NCBI RefSeq assembly: GCF_900129365.1
Contig: NZ_FQVM01000008.1
Span: forward strand, 1 to 64,000
Direction of reading: 5' to 3'
DNA: 64,000 nt
DNA from: Clostridium fallax
GTDB taxonomy: Bacteria; Bacillota; Clostridia; Clostridiales; Clostridiaceae
Shown here: piece after piece, positions 54,937 to 63,708 of the stretch
Numbering within the stretch: position 1 is the stretch's first letter
Layout of the letters: each line of letters begins with the position of its first letter
Made by a program: the position numbers and the translations under genes
The notes under the pieces: model-generated
Seen by the model: only the letters and a program-made list of their open reading frames with translations
What the model was told of the DNA's origin: nothing
Database searches by the model: none

Positions 54937-55827
54937 TTATACAGTTAAGAATTTTCTTAGAGCTATTATACTACCAAAAATACCTATTACAGCACCTGAA
55001 AGGATAAATTGCCATAATACTGTTGAAAATACATACATTGGGCTTATTAACTGTACTGTAAATAAATTAGCTGTAAGCCATCCATAAACACCTTTATAAG
55101 CGAAGTATAATAGTACATCAGCAAATATTGCTCCAACTATACCGATTGTTATACCTTCTATTACAAAAGGCCATCTTATAAACCAATCTGTAGCTCCAAC
55201 AAATTTCATTATTCCAACTTCTCTTCTTCTTGAATAAACTGTTAATTTTATTGTGTTTATTATTAAGAATAATGATACTCCTATTAAAACTATAAATAAA
55301 ACTAAACCTATCCATCTTATTGCCTTAGCAAAAGATGAAATTGTACTAATAAGTTCTTGGTCATTAGCTACATCTTCTACCCCAGTTAACTTTTTAGCTT
55401 CTTCTGAAACTTTTTTTGCTATATCAGGATTTTCTAATTTAACTACAAATGAATTTGGAAGAGGATTTTTATCTTTACCATATCCTTCAAGAATACTTTC
55501 ATATCCATTTAATTGTTTCTTAAAGTTATCCATTGCCTGTTCTTTAGATTCATAATTAACGTCCTTAACTCCATCCATTTCTCTAAGCTTAACTTCAAGT
55601 TGTCTTTGATCCATTACACTAATATCATCTTTTAGAAATACTTTTATTTCTACCTTAGACTCTACATCACTAACACTTCTATTAACATTCATACCAGTTA
55701 ATAAAAATACTCCAAATACAAATAGAGTGGCTAAAACAGTAGCCATAGAAGCTAAACTTATAGTCTTATTTCTCTTTAAGCTTTTAAATGCGTCTGATAT
55801 AAAATAACTAAATGTACTAAACTTCAT
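54937..55827 (-). CDS. ftsX: Cell division protein FtsX
   Basis: 296 residues: one N-terminal helix (about 20-45), an extracellular domain (residues 50-165), and three C-terminal helices, the FtsX topology. FtsEX activates peptidoglycan hydrolases such as CwlO in Firmicutes. It overlaps ftsE by 11 bases (55817-55827), so the two are coupled. Confidence 0.94.
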   Translation of the reverse strand: MKFSTFSYFISDAFKSLKRNKTISLASMATVLATLFVFGVFLLTGMNVNRSVSDVESKVEIKVFLKDDISVMDQRQLEVKLREMDGVKDVNYESKEQAMDNFKKQLNGYESILEGYGKDKNPLPNSFVVKLENPDIAKKVSEEAKKLTGVEDVANDQELISTISSFAKAIRWIGLVLFIVLIGVSLFLIINTIKLTVYSRRREVGIMKFVGATDWFIRWPFVIEGITIGIVGAIFADVLLYFAYKGVYGWLTANLFTVQLISPMYVFSTVLWQFILSGAVIGIFGSIIALRKFLTV

Positions 55828-56503
55828 ATTCGTATCTACCTCTCTTTTCGTCTCTTACTATAACTCCTCTTTCAATAGCAATAACTCTTTTTTTCATAGT
55901 ATCTACTATTTCTTTAGCATGAGTAGCCATTAAAACTGTAGTTCCCGCTCTATTAATATCATCTATTAATGACATTATTTCTTTAGCAGTTTCAGGATCT
56001 AGGTTTCCAGTAGGTTCGTCTGCTATAAGAACTGTTGGGTTATTAACTAAAGCTCTAGCAATAGAAACCCTTTGTTGCTCTCCTCCTGACAACTCATTAG
56101 GAAACATTTTATATTTGTTTGATAAACCAACTAATGATAACACCATAGGAACTCTCCTTCTTATTTCCTTCGGTGATGCACCTACAACTCTCATTGCAAA
56201 AGCAACATTTTCATAAACATTAAGAGTTGGAATAAGTCTAAAATCTTGGAATATCATACCAATTCTTCTTCTATAATAAGGTACTTGTCTTCTTTTAATT
56301 GTAGACAAATCTACTCCATTCATCAATATTTTACCGCTAGTTGGATCAATTTCTTTTAATAACATCTTTATAAAGGTTGATTTTCCAGCTCCTGAAGGTC
56401 CAACTAAAAACACAAACTCTCCAGTTTCTATAGCTGCATCTATATTACTTAGAGCTTTTACATTGTTGTTATAAATCTTACTTACATTTTTGAATTCTAT
56501 CAT
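55817..56503 (-). CDS. ftsE: Cell division ATP-binding protein FtsE
   Basis: 228 residues of an ABC ATPase: Walker A GPSGAGKST (residues 36-44), signature LSGGEQQRVSIARAL and Walker B VLIADEPTGNLD. It energises FtsX. The end of the gene overlaps ftsX, and ctpA and the PDZ protein follow in the same operon. AAGGAG precedes the ATG. Confidence 0.95.
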   Translation of the reverse strand: MIEFKNVSKIYNNNVKALSNIDAAIETGEFVFLVGPSGAGKSTFIKMLLKEIDPTSGKILMNGVDLSTIKRRQVPYYRRRIGMIFQDFRLIPTLNVYENVAFAMRVVGASPKEIRRRVPMVLSLVGLSNKYKMFPNELSGGEQQRVSIARALVNNPTVLIADEPTGNLDPETAKEIMSLIDDINRAGTTVLMATHAKEIVDTMKKRVIAIERGVIVRDEKRGRYEYEV

Positions 56504-56842
56504 ATTTTAACAACTCCTTAGATTGTAATTTTCAAAAGTAACTATTTTTTCTTACAATAACACAAATTAATTATAACATACTCGTACTTTATGTAGAATT
56601 TTATTTTATTAATTATTTATTAATAAAAAAATAAGGAATATTGCCTATTTTACTAGGTTATTCCTCATATTCTAAAAAATATTAGCTAATTTAAAATCTT
56701 ACTTTACTTAATAACTCCTTATATTTATTTATAGCAAAATAGCCTAACTTTTTTTAATATATAAAGTATACGTGTACATAAATATTTATTTTCCTATATT
56801 TTATATATTATTTTAACTTATGTCTACAATTTGTTACATATT
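56504..56842. other. Intergenic region upstream of ftsE
   Basis: About 340 AT-rich bases containing the terminator of the YitT gene (56632-56666) and the ftsE promoter region, not identified clearly. No coding region is seen. Confidence 0.4.
56632..56666 (-). terminator. Terminator behind the YitT gene at 56843
   Basis: AAGGAATATTGCCTA pairs with TAGGTTATTCCTC with a T-run (ATTTTTTTATT) on the minus strand. Confidence 0.7.
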
Positions 56843-57694
56843 TTAAATATTTATCTTTCCAAATCCCTCTCCTAATACTTCATGTACTTCATTAACAGTT
56901 ATAAAAGCATTAGGATCATTTTCTTTTATATAATCTCTTAACTTAATAAATTCCGCTCTTTGTAAGACTGTGTATAAAACTACTATTTGTTTTTTGCTAT
57001 AAACACCTTGCCCATTTAAAAATGTACATCCTCTACTTAAATCATTTATTATGTAGTTACTTATTTTATCATTTTCATTGCTTATTATCATAATTTCTTT
57101 ACAAGTATTTAAACCTTCTATAAATCTATCTATAGCAAAACCATTTATAATGACGCATAAAAGAGCATAAAATGCTTTATTTATTCCAAAGGTTAATGCA
57201 CCTAATAAAGTAACTATAAAATCAACAGATAGTAAACACTTGCCTATATCAACATGAAAATACTTATTTAATATCTTAGCTATTATATCAGTTCCACCAG
57301 TAGACGCATTTACATTGAAAATTAAAGCCATACCTATAGCAGTTATAATTGTTCCAAATATAGATGCAATAATAAGATCAGTTGTTATAGCTTCTGGTTT
57401 TAAAAATCTTTCTATAAACCACATAACACCACTTAATCCAAAAGAAGCATATATAGTTTTAGCTCCAAAGTTCCCTCCAATAAATATAAAGGCTACTATA
57501 AATAAAATTAAATTCATTATAAGAACTAACGTACCATTAGTTACTGATGGAATATAGTGATTAATAACTATCGCTAAACCTGTAACACCACCAGCAGCCA
57601 AATTATTCGGTGCAAAAAAATATTCTATTGCTATGGCAACTAAAATAATCCCTAAAGTTATAAAAATATAATCCTTAATTACATCTTTCTTCAT
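56843..57694 (-). CDS. YitT family membrane protein (tandem copy 2)
   Basis: 283 residues with five to six membrane helices (FITLGIILVAIAIEYFFAPNNLAAGGVTG, NASTGGTDIIAKILNKYF) and a DUF2179 domain. It resembles the neighbour at 57789-58634 closely in length and motifs (YFFAPNN versus YFYVPNN, STGGTDIIAKI in both) and is probably its duplicate, 94 bases away on the same strand. Role unknown. Confidence 0.85.
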   Translation of the reverse strand: MKKDVIKDYIFITLGIILVAIAIEYFFAPNNLAAGGVTGLAIVINHYIPSVTNGTLVLIMNLILFIVAFIFIGGNFGAKTIYASFGLSGVMWFIERFLKPEAITTDLIIASIFGTIITAIGMALIFNVNASTGGTDIIAKILNKYFHVDIGKCLLSVDFIVTLLGALTFGINKAFYALLCVIINGFAIDRFIEGLNTCKEIMIISNENDKISNYIINDLSRGCTFLNGQGVYSKKQIVVLYTVLQRAEFIKLRDYIKENDPNAFITVNEVHEVLGEGFGKINI

Positions 57695-57788
57695 ACACCT
57701 TCACCGCCTATATAATATTTTATGCTTTAATTTATATAGTTTAAAACTCTTATATGTTAGCTATATTTTATATTTTGTATTTTCTAGA

Positions 57789-58634
57789 TTAAACTACATC
57801 CTTAAAACCTGTTCCTAAAACTTCATGAGCATCATTTACTATTATAAATGCATCCTCATCAATTTCTTTCATAGATTTTCTAAGTCTTACAAGTTGATGT
57901 CTATCCATTACACAATAAATTATTTTATTTTCATGTCCTGTATATCCACCTTCTCCTTTTACAATTGTACATCCTCTATTAATTTCACTAGTTATATAGT
58001 TTCTTATTTCCTTGGTTCTATTCGTTATAATCATAACTTGCTTTGTGGAAGAAAATCCTTCAATAACCTTATCAATTATAATTCCATTTAATAAAACACA
58101 TACAACAGCATAAAGTCCACTGCTTATACCAAAGGCTACAGCTATCATCATAACCACTATAATATCAACAGATTGCATACATTTTCCCATATTTATATGA
58201 AAAAACTTATTTATTATTTTTGCTATTATATCAGTTCCTCCTGTAGAAGCGTTTTGAGTAAATACCATCCCAAGTCCAGAACCTAATAATAAAGTCCCTA
58301 TAATAGATGCTAACATTACATCTGATGTTAGTGCATGGATATTCAAATACTTTTCCATAAAAGTCATAGTAAAAGACAGCCCAAAGGCAGCATATAATGT
58401 TTTAGCACCAAAACCACTTCCTAAAACAACAAAAGCTATTGCAAATAATACTATATTCATTATTGTCATTAATACTCCCATAGACATACTAGGAAAATAA
58501 TGACATACAACCATAGCTATTCCTGTAATTCCTCCACCTGTTATATTATTAGGTACATAAAAATACTGTACAGCTATGGCAACTAAAATAAACCCTACTG
58601 TTATAATTAAAAACTCTTTTAACTTTTCAATCAT
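57789..58634 (-). CDS. YitT family membrane protein (tandem copy 1)
   Basis: 281 residues: FLIITVGFILVAIAVQYFYVPNNITGGGITG, FTQNASTGGTDIIAKIINKFF, and a DUF2179 domain with RGCTIVKGEGGYTGHENK. The neighbour at 56843-57694 is a close homologue; a third, more distant copy is at 21420-22274. No transported substrate is known for the family. AAAGGGGGAATAG precedes the ATG. Confidence 0.85.
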   Translation of the reverse strand: MIEKLKEFLIITVGFILVAIAVQYFYVPNNITGGGITGIAMVVCHYFPSMSMGVLMTIMNIVLFAIAFVVLGSGFGAKTLYAAFGLSFTMTFMEKYLNIHALTSDVMLASIIGTLLLGSGLGMVFTQNASTGGTDIIAKIINKFFHINMGKCMQSVDIIVVMMIAVAFGISSGLYAVVCVLLNGIIIDKVIEGFSSTKQVMIITNRTKEIRNYITSEINRGCTIVKGEGGYTGHENKIIYCVMDRHQLVRLRKSMKEIDEDAFIIVNDAHEVLGTGFKDVV

Positions 58635-58974
58635 TTCTATTCCCCCTTTTTCATATAGTATTTTTACTCCCTAATGAAACGATACCATTATATATATATA
58701 TATTTCAATATATATATTTTTTTTACTTTAAAAACATTTTTTACCCTTTTATCATGATAAAATATAATTTTAATTAAAAATTTAATTAACTAATTGCTTT
58801 TTTGCATTTTTTATATTTTTAGCTTTAAATTTTTATTCTTATAATAATATTATTAATAAATAACCTTAAGTTTAATAGAGTAGATTATATTATATCTTTT
58901 ACAGTAAAATTTTTCCATAAAAAAATAGAGCTTTTAAAAGCTCTATTTTAAAATCTAATATTATCTTTTATATA
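58635..58974. other. Intergenic region with a TA dinucleotide tract
   Basis: A run of alternating TA (about 58690-58720, interrupted by TTTCA) lies upstream of the YitT gene. The terminator of the transketolase operon is at 58922-58949. No coding region is seen. Confidence 0.45.
58922..58949 (-). terminator. Terminator of the transketolase operon
   Basis: AAAATAGAGCTTTTAAAAGCTCTATTTT is a perfect palindrome, followed by a T-run on the minus strand. Confidence 0.85.
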
Positions 58975-59919
58975 TTATTTTTTTAAGCCTAAACCCTTTT
59001 TAACAGTTTTAACTATATCTTCTGCTGTTAATCCATAAGCCTTTAATAATTGATCTGGCTTTCCACTTTCACCAAATGTATCTTTAACACCAATTCTTAA
59101 AACTGGAACTGGACAAGTTTCTGAAACAACTTCACAAACAGCTGATCCTAAACCACCAATTATACTATGCTCTTCTGCAGTTACTATAACTCCAGTTTCT
59201 TTAGCTGCATCTTCTATTATTTTACTATCTATTGGTTTTAATGTATGAATATTTATTACATTAACGTTTATTCCTTCTTCAGCTAACATCTTGTGAGCCT
59301 CTAAAGCAGCTTCTACCATTAGTCCTGTAGCTATAATAGTTGCATCTTTACCTTCTCTTAACTTAACGCCTTTTCCAATTTCAAATTTATAATCAGCATT
59401 ATCGTTCATTGTTGTAACTCCTGCTCTACCTAATCTAACGTAGCAAGGTCCAACATATTCTGCAATTGCATTTATAGCAGCTTCTGTTTCTATTGCATCT
59501 GATGGATTTATAACTACCATATTTGGTATACTTCTCATTAATGATAAGTCTTCTATAGCTTGGTGTGAAGCTCCATCTTCTCCAACTGTTAATCCCGCAT
59601 GTGTTGCACAAACTTTAACATTTAGCTTTGGATAACATATTGAGTTTCTGATTTGTTCAAAAGCTCTTCCTGCTGCAAACATTGCAAATGTACTTACAAA
59701 TGGAATCTTTCCACAAGTTGAAAGACCAGCTGCAACACCCATCATGTTTCCTTCAGCTATTCCCATATTAAAAAATCTATCTGCATGTTCTTTCTTAAAA
59801 TCTGCTGTTTTAGTTGATTTTGAAAGGTCAGCATCTAATACAACAACTTTATCATTTTTATTTCCTAGTTCTGCTAATGCTTTACCGTATGCTTCTCTAG
59901 TAGCTATTTTTTTTGCCAT
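58975..59919 (-). CDS. Transketolase, C-terminal subunit
   Basis: 314 residues of the pyrimidine-binding and C-terminal domains: GIAEGNMMGVAAGLS, HAGLTVGEDGASHQ, and GSAVCEVVSETCPVPV. Together with the N-terminal subunit it forms the split transketolase common in clostridia. It starts at 59919 where the upstream stop ends (TAATG shared bases), so translation is coupled. Confidence 0.92.
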   Translation of the reverse strand: MAKKIATREAYGKALAELGNKNDKVVVLDADLSKSTKTADFKKEHADRFFNMGIAEGNMMGVAAGLSTCGKIPFVSTFAMFAAGRAFEQIRNSICYPKLNVKVCATHAGLTVGEDGASHQAIEDLSLMRSIPNMVVINPSDAIETEAAINAIAEYVGPCYVRLGRAGVTTMNDNADYKFEIGKGVKLREGKDATIIATGLMVEAALEAHKMLAEEGINVNVINIHTLKPIDSKIIEDAAKETGVIVTAEEHSIIGGLGSAVCEVVSETCPVPVLRIGVKDTFGESGKPDQLLKAYGLTAEDIVKTVKKGLGLKK

Positions 59920-60743
59920 TAGTTTTCCCCTCCAATTTCCTTTATTGCTAATTCACATTGCTCTTTAGTTGGTGCAGTTCCATGCCAACTTGCTAAGTTT
60001 TCCATAAATGAAACGCCTTTACCTTTTACAGTTTTAGCAACTATCATTGTTGGTTTACCCTTTGTATTTTTAGCTTCTTCTATTGCTTTAATTATAGCTT
60101 CCATATCATGACCATTTATTTCGATAACATGCCATCCGAAAGCTTTAAATTTTTCTCCAACTGGAGCTGGATTCATAACATCTTGAATATTACCATCTAT
60201 TTGAAGACCATTAAAATCTACAAAAGCTGTTAAATTGTCTAGTTTATAGTGAGCTGCACACATTGATGCTTCCCAAACTTGACCTTCTTCAAGCTCTCCA
60301 TCTCCTAATATTGAATAAACTCTATATGATTTTTTATCTGTCTTTCCTGCCAAAGCCATACCTACAGCAGCTGATATTCCTTGACCTAAAGAACCTGTTG
60401 ACATATCAATTCCTGGAACATCATTCATGTTTGGATGTCCTTGAAGCATTGATCCAAATTTTCTTAATGTCATTAATTCATCTGGATTAAAGAATCCTCT
60501 TCTTGCTAATGCACTGTATAAAACTGGGGCAGCATGACCCTTTGATAGTACAAATCTATCTCTTTCTGGATCACGTGGATTTTCTGGATTGATATTCATT
60601 TCGTGAAAGTATAATACAGTCATAATATCAGCAGCTGATAATGATCCACCTGGATGTCCTGATGCTGATTCTGTAAGCATAGTGACTATATCCTTTCTTA
60701 AAGTTTTTGCTATGTTTTGTAATTCTTCAATGTTATAGCTCAT
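59919..60743 (-). CDS. Transketolase, N-terminal subunit
   Basis: About 274 residues of the thiamine-diphosphate-binding half: SASGHPGGSLSAADIMTVLYF, the ThDP motif GDGELEEGQVWEA, and GKTKGKPTMIVAKTVKGKG-like end. It transfers two-carbon units in the pentose phosphate pathway. ATG 60743 (MSYNIEELQN) has AGGAGG at 60753-60748; the upstream reading to 60848 is unlikely because it is AT-rich noncoding sequence. Confidence 0.92.
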   Translation of the reverse strand: MSYNIEELQNIAKTLRKDIVTMLTESASGHPGGSLSAADIMTVLYFHEMNINPENPRDPERDRFVLSKGHAAPVLYSALARRGFFNPDELMTLRKFGSMLQGHPNMNDVPGIDMSTGSLGQGISAAVGMALAGKTDKKSYRVYSILGDGELEEGQVWEASMCAAHYKLDNLTAFVDFNGLQIDGNIQDVMNPAPVGEKFKAFGWHVIEINGHDMEAIIKAIEEAKNTKGKPTMIVAKTVKGKGVSFMENLASWHGTAPTKEQCELAIKEIGGEN

Positions 60744-61073
60744 AATAAACCTCCTGAAGTTTATATAATAAATGTTATTATGTAAAACATATATTGCGTA
60801 ATTCTTCAAAGGTATTTTATCATAAAACATAAATTTTTTGTATAGCAAAATTATATTTATGCCTCATTTTTGCTTATATTAAAAATATAATAGTATATAC
60901 TATTTCATTATATAATATACCCTAATACCTTTGCATTCTTGTAACCATTTACTAGTTTAATAGATTTATTATTTATATTTTTTATATTTTCTATTCTTTT
61001 ATATGAAAACACTTTCACTTACATACTCTATTTAATCTTTAAATTAATCATAATAATTTTTTTATTTTTTTAT
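60744..61073. other. Intergenic region upstream of transketolase
   Basis: About 330 AT-rich bases with the transketolase leader and no visible gene. The mazF terminator begins at 61074. Confidence 0.4.
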
Positions 61074-61104
61074 AAAAAAAGATGTGTAGAAAAATCTACA
61101 CATC
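61074..61104 (-). terminator. Terminator of the mazF operon
   Basis: GATGTGTAGA pairs with TCTACACATC and a T7 run follows on the minus strand. The stem starts immediately after the mazF stop codon. Confidence 0.85.
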
Positions 61105-61461
61105 CTAACAATCTAAATTTAAACTTATTAATAAAGCTCTATTTACTTTTTTCATATCATTATCGGTCATATGTCCTATTTTTTCTTTAAGCCTTCTTTT
61201 ATCTAAGGTTCTTATTTGTTCTAAAAGAACTACAGAATCTCTATTTAAGCCATATTCTTCTGAGGATATTTCCACATGAGTTGGCAATTTGGCTTTATTT
61301 ATTTGTGAAGTTATAGCCGCAACTATAACTGTAGGACTATATTTATTACCGATATCATTTTGTATAACTATAACTGGTCTTATGCCACCCTGCTCTGAAC
61401 CTATTACAGGGCTTAAATCTGCATAAAAAATATCTCCTCTTTTTACATTTTGAACTGTCAT
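61105..61461 (-). CDS. mazF: MazF/EndoA family endoribonuclease toxin
   Basis: 118 residues of the Bacillus EndoA type: VKRGDIFYADLSPVIGSEQGGIRPVIVIQND with the catalytic Arg, VAAITSQ with the catalytic Thr, and LLEQIRTLDKRRLKEKIG. It cleaves single-stranded mRNA at short motifs such as UACAU and is counteracted by the antitoxin encoded 9 bases upstream. It is the last gene of the alr cluster. Confidence 0.93.
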   Translation of the reverse strand: MTVQNVKRGDIFYADLSPVIGSEQGGIRPVIVIQNDIGNKYSPTVIVAAITSQINKAKLPTHVEISSEEYGLNRDSVVLLEQIRTLDKRRLKEKIGHMTDNDMKKVNRALLISLNLDC

Positions 61462-61470
61462 TTAAAAATA

Positions 61471-61716
61471 TCACACTCCGAAAAGCCATGCTTCGTATTC
61501 ATTAAAAGATTGACAATCTGCAGTCATTCCATATTCAGCGCATTCTGTGTTTATGTCAGCCATTTGTTCATATCCATTTTTCATAGCCTCATAAAATTCT
61601 TTTTGATTTTCTTCTTTGTTATTATATAATATTAAATCCTCGTCATTAAATTGACTATTTTTTTCTATTAAATTATTATTTTTAAAATAAATTTTTATTT
61701 CCTTTGAATACGACAT
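61471..61716 (-). CDS. MazE-like antitoxin without recognisable RHH domain
   Basis: 81 residues. The C-terminal 40 (EAMKNGYEQMADINTECAEYGM ... FNEYEAWLFG) resemble the toxin-binding tail of EndoAI (RRGYMEMAKINL). The first ~40 residues show no ribbon-helix-helix pattern such as the usual basic KISLPxxL strand, so DNA binding is doubtful. The position, between alr and mazF, is that of the classical antitoxin gene. Promoter at 61767-61796. Confidence 0.75.
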   Translation of the reverse strand: MSYSKEIKIYFKNNNLIEKNSQFNDEDLILYNNKEENQKEFYEAMKNGYEQMADINTECAEYGMTADCQSFNEYEAWLFGV

Positions 61717-61766
61717 TATTCTCCATTCTCCTTTTCTTTGTAAAAAGAGTTACTATGTATAACTAA

Positions 61767-61796
61767 ATTATATTGCGGAATATGTCAATATGTCAA
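61767..61796 (-). promoter_or_regulatory. Promoter of the mazEF pair
   Basis: TTGACA (61796-61791) and TATAAT (61772-61767) are 18 bases apart on the minus strand. The -35 is duplicated as TTGACATATTGACATAT. Confidence 0.65.
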
Positions 61797-61844
61797 AGGA
61801 TTTTTTCATTTATTCAAAATTTAGACAAATAATTTACACATACT

Positions 61845-62999
61845 TTACATGTAATTCCTTATTTTAACAATTTGTTTATTTTTCATATATACCCTAGGAA
61901 CTCTTTTTCCTATCATACATATAATTTCATAATTTATTGTACCAATTGATTCTGCTATATCATCTGCATTAAATTTTACACCATTATCTTCACCTATAAG
62001 TATTACTTCATCTCCTACAGATACATTTTCTATATCTGTTATATCTATCATACATTGGTCCATACAAATTCTTCCAACTATCGGCGCTAATTTCCCATTT
62101 ATTATTACTTTAGCTTTTTCAAAAAGAAATCTAGTATAACCATCTGCATATCCTATAGGTAAAGTTGCTATAACTCTTTCACCATCTGTTTTATATTTGC
62201 GTCCATAACTTATGTACATATCTTTTGGTACTTTTTTTACATGAACAACTGTTGTTTTTAGTGTTAGGGCAGGAATAAGATTAATGTTTTTATTCACTTC
62301 ATCTGAAGGATAATAACCATATAAAATTATTCCAGGTCTTACTGCGTCTAAATGCATATTTTGTAAATCTAAAACAGCGGCACTATTTGAAGCGTGTAGT
62401 ATTCCCACTTCAATTTTTTCTTTCTGTAATTTTTGGTAAAAGTTTAAAAACTTATCAAATTGATCTTTAGTATAAGATTTATCTTCTTCATCTGCTGATG
62501 AGAAATGAGTAAACAATCCAACGATTTTAATGTTAGGCAACTTACTAATTTCTTTCACTTTTTTTATACTTTCATTATCAGGCAAAAAACCTATTCTACC
62601 CATTCCAGTATCTAAAGCTATATGAATCTTTGCTATTTTATTTTCTTTTAATGCTATTTTAGAAAGTCCCCTTGCATAATCTAAATCATAGACTGTTTGC
62701 TCTATATTATTTTCTATTATATCTTTAGCAAAAGTAAGTGGTGTAAATCCTAATACCATTATTGGAGCTTGTATTCCTGAATGTCTAAGTTCTAAAGCTT
62801 CAGTTATAACTGCCACCGCTAATTTTGTAGCACCATTTTCAAGTAAAACAGGTGCTACATCAACAGCTCCATGACCATAAGCATCCGCTTTAACTACAGC
62901 TATTATTTCATTACTTTTTACTACCTTTTTAATTTCTTTCATATTATTTTCAATAGCATCTAAATCTATTTCAGCCCAAACTGGTCTAATATGCTTCAT
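61845..62999 (-). CDS. alr: Alanine racemase
   Basis: About 384 residues of the PLP fold type III enzyme: VVKADAYGHGAVDVAPV with the PLP Lys, GMGRIGF, HASNSAAVL and the catalytic Tyr in YISYGRKYKTDGERVIATLPIGYADGY. It makes D-alanine for peptidoglycan. ATG 62999 (MKHIRPVWAEID) has AGAGGTG upstream; the reading to 63020 overlaps the gerS-like stop. The mazEF genes follow. Confidence 0.95.
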   Translation of the reverse strand: MKHIRPVWAEIDLDAIENNMKEIKKVVKSNEIIAVVKADAYGHGAVDVAPVLLENGATKLAVAVITEALELRHSGIQAPIMVLGFTPLTFAKDIIENNIEQTVYDLDYARGLSKIALKENKIAKIHIALDTGMGRIGFLPDNESIKKVKEISKLPNIKIVGLFTHFSSADEEDKSYTKDQFDKFLNFYQKLQKEKIEVGILHASNSAAVLDLQNMHLDAVRPGIILYGYYPSDEVNKNINLIPALTLKTTVVHVKKVPKDMYISYGRKYKTDGERVIATLPIGYADGYTRFLFEKAKVIINGKLAPIVGRICMDQCMIDITDIENVSVGDEVILIGEDNGVKFNADDIAESIGTINYEIICMIGKRVPRVYMKNKQIVKIRNYM

Positions 63000-63016
63000 A
63001 TTTTCACCTCTAAATA

Positions 63017-63643
63017 TCATTGCTGTGTATCTTTAGCTATATCAAATAGCTCTTCATCTATATTGTGTTCTTTTTTAAAATTACTATATAAAATTTTTGC
63101 TCTTTCATTCCCCCTTTTATCATATATTATTCCTTCTAAAGGAACTCCATTTTTTGTATCTATAAATAAAACTTCTTTAGTAAGATTTTCATTATCTAAT
63201 AATGTGTTAAATTCTACTACTAAATACTTATTGTCGCTGTTTTCCTTATAATAATATCTAAATTCTTCATCGTTAACAAAAAGCTTACTTATCTCTGGTA
63301 TAAATGCTAATTTATAAAGTTGATCAAAATCTTTTTCCATATTGTATGTTCTTCCTGTTGTAATTTCTTTTACATAAATTTTATCTTCTTTATAAACCTG
63401 ACTTCTGTCTTGTCCAAAATCTACTTTTAAACCTTTATCTTCATCATACCATTGGGAAGTTTTTACTGTAATCTCACCTCTAGCGTTTTTTATAATATAT
63501 GTTACATCTGTAGTATACGCTTCTATTTCCTTAAAATCACTAAGTATATCTTCTGGATTTGACTTATTACATTTTTGAAAAATAGCAGCACTTCCAACTA
63601 CAATAATAATAACAAATAATATTAAAGATAATATTTTCTTCAA
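63017..63643 (-). CDS. GerS-like germination (LolA-type) protein
   Basis: 208 residues: an N-terminal hydrophobic signal (residues 3-22), a Cys25 with no canonical lipobox (IFQKC), and a LolA-type beta-fold domain with ITVKTSQWYDEDKGLKVDFG and LVVEFNTLLDNENLTKEVLFID. Clostridioides GerS is a lipoprotein required for cortex hydrolysis in germination and is encoded beside alr, as here. The start TTG/ATG context has CACTAAGTTG; spacing to alr is 17 bases. Confidence 0.8.
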   Translation of the reverse strand: MKKILSLILFVIIIVVGSAAIFQKCNKSNPEDILSDFKEIEAYTTDVTYIIKNARGEITVKTSQWYDEDKGLKVDFGQDRSQVYKEDKIYVKEITTGRTYNMEKDFDQLYKLAFIPEISKLFVNDEEFRYYYKENSDNKYLVVEFNTLLDNENLTKEVLFIDTKNGVPLEGIIYDKRGNERAKILYSNFKKEHNIDEELFDIAKDTQQ

Positions 63644-63708
63644 CTTAGTGAATCCTCCAATTTAATAATATTCTCATTAATATTATTATAAAAACACTAA
63701 TTTTATTC

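Noticed and set aside
58690..58720. Alternating TA tract as a repeat or promoter
   Set aside because: It is a simple low-complexity run in an AT-rich genome without other signals.
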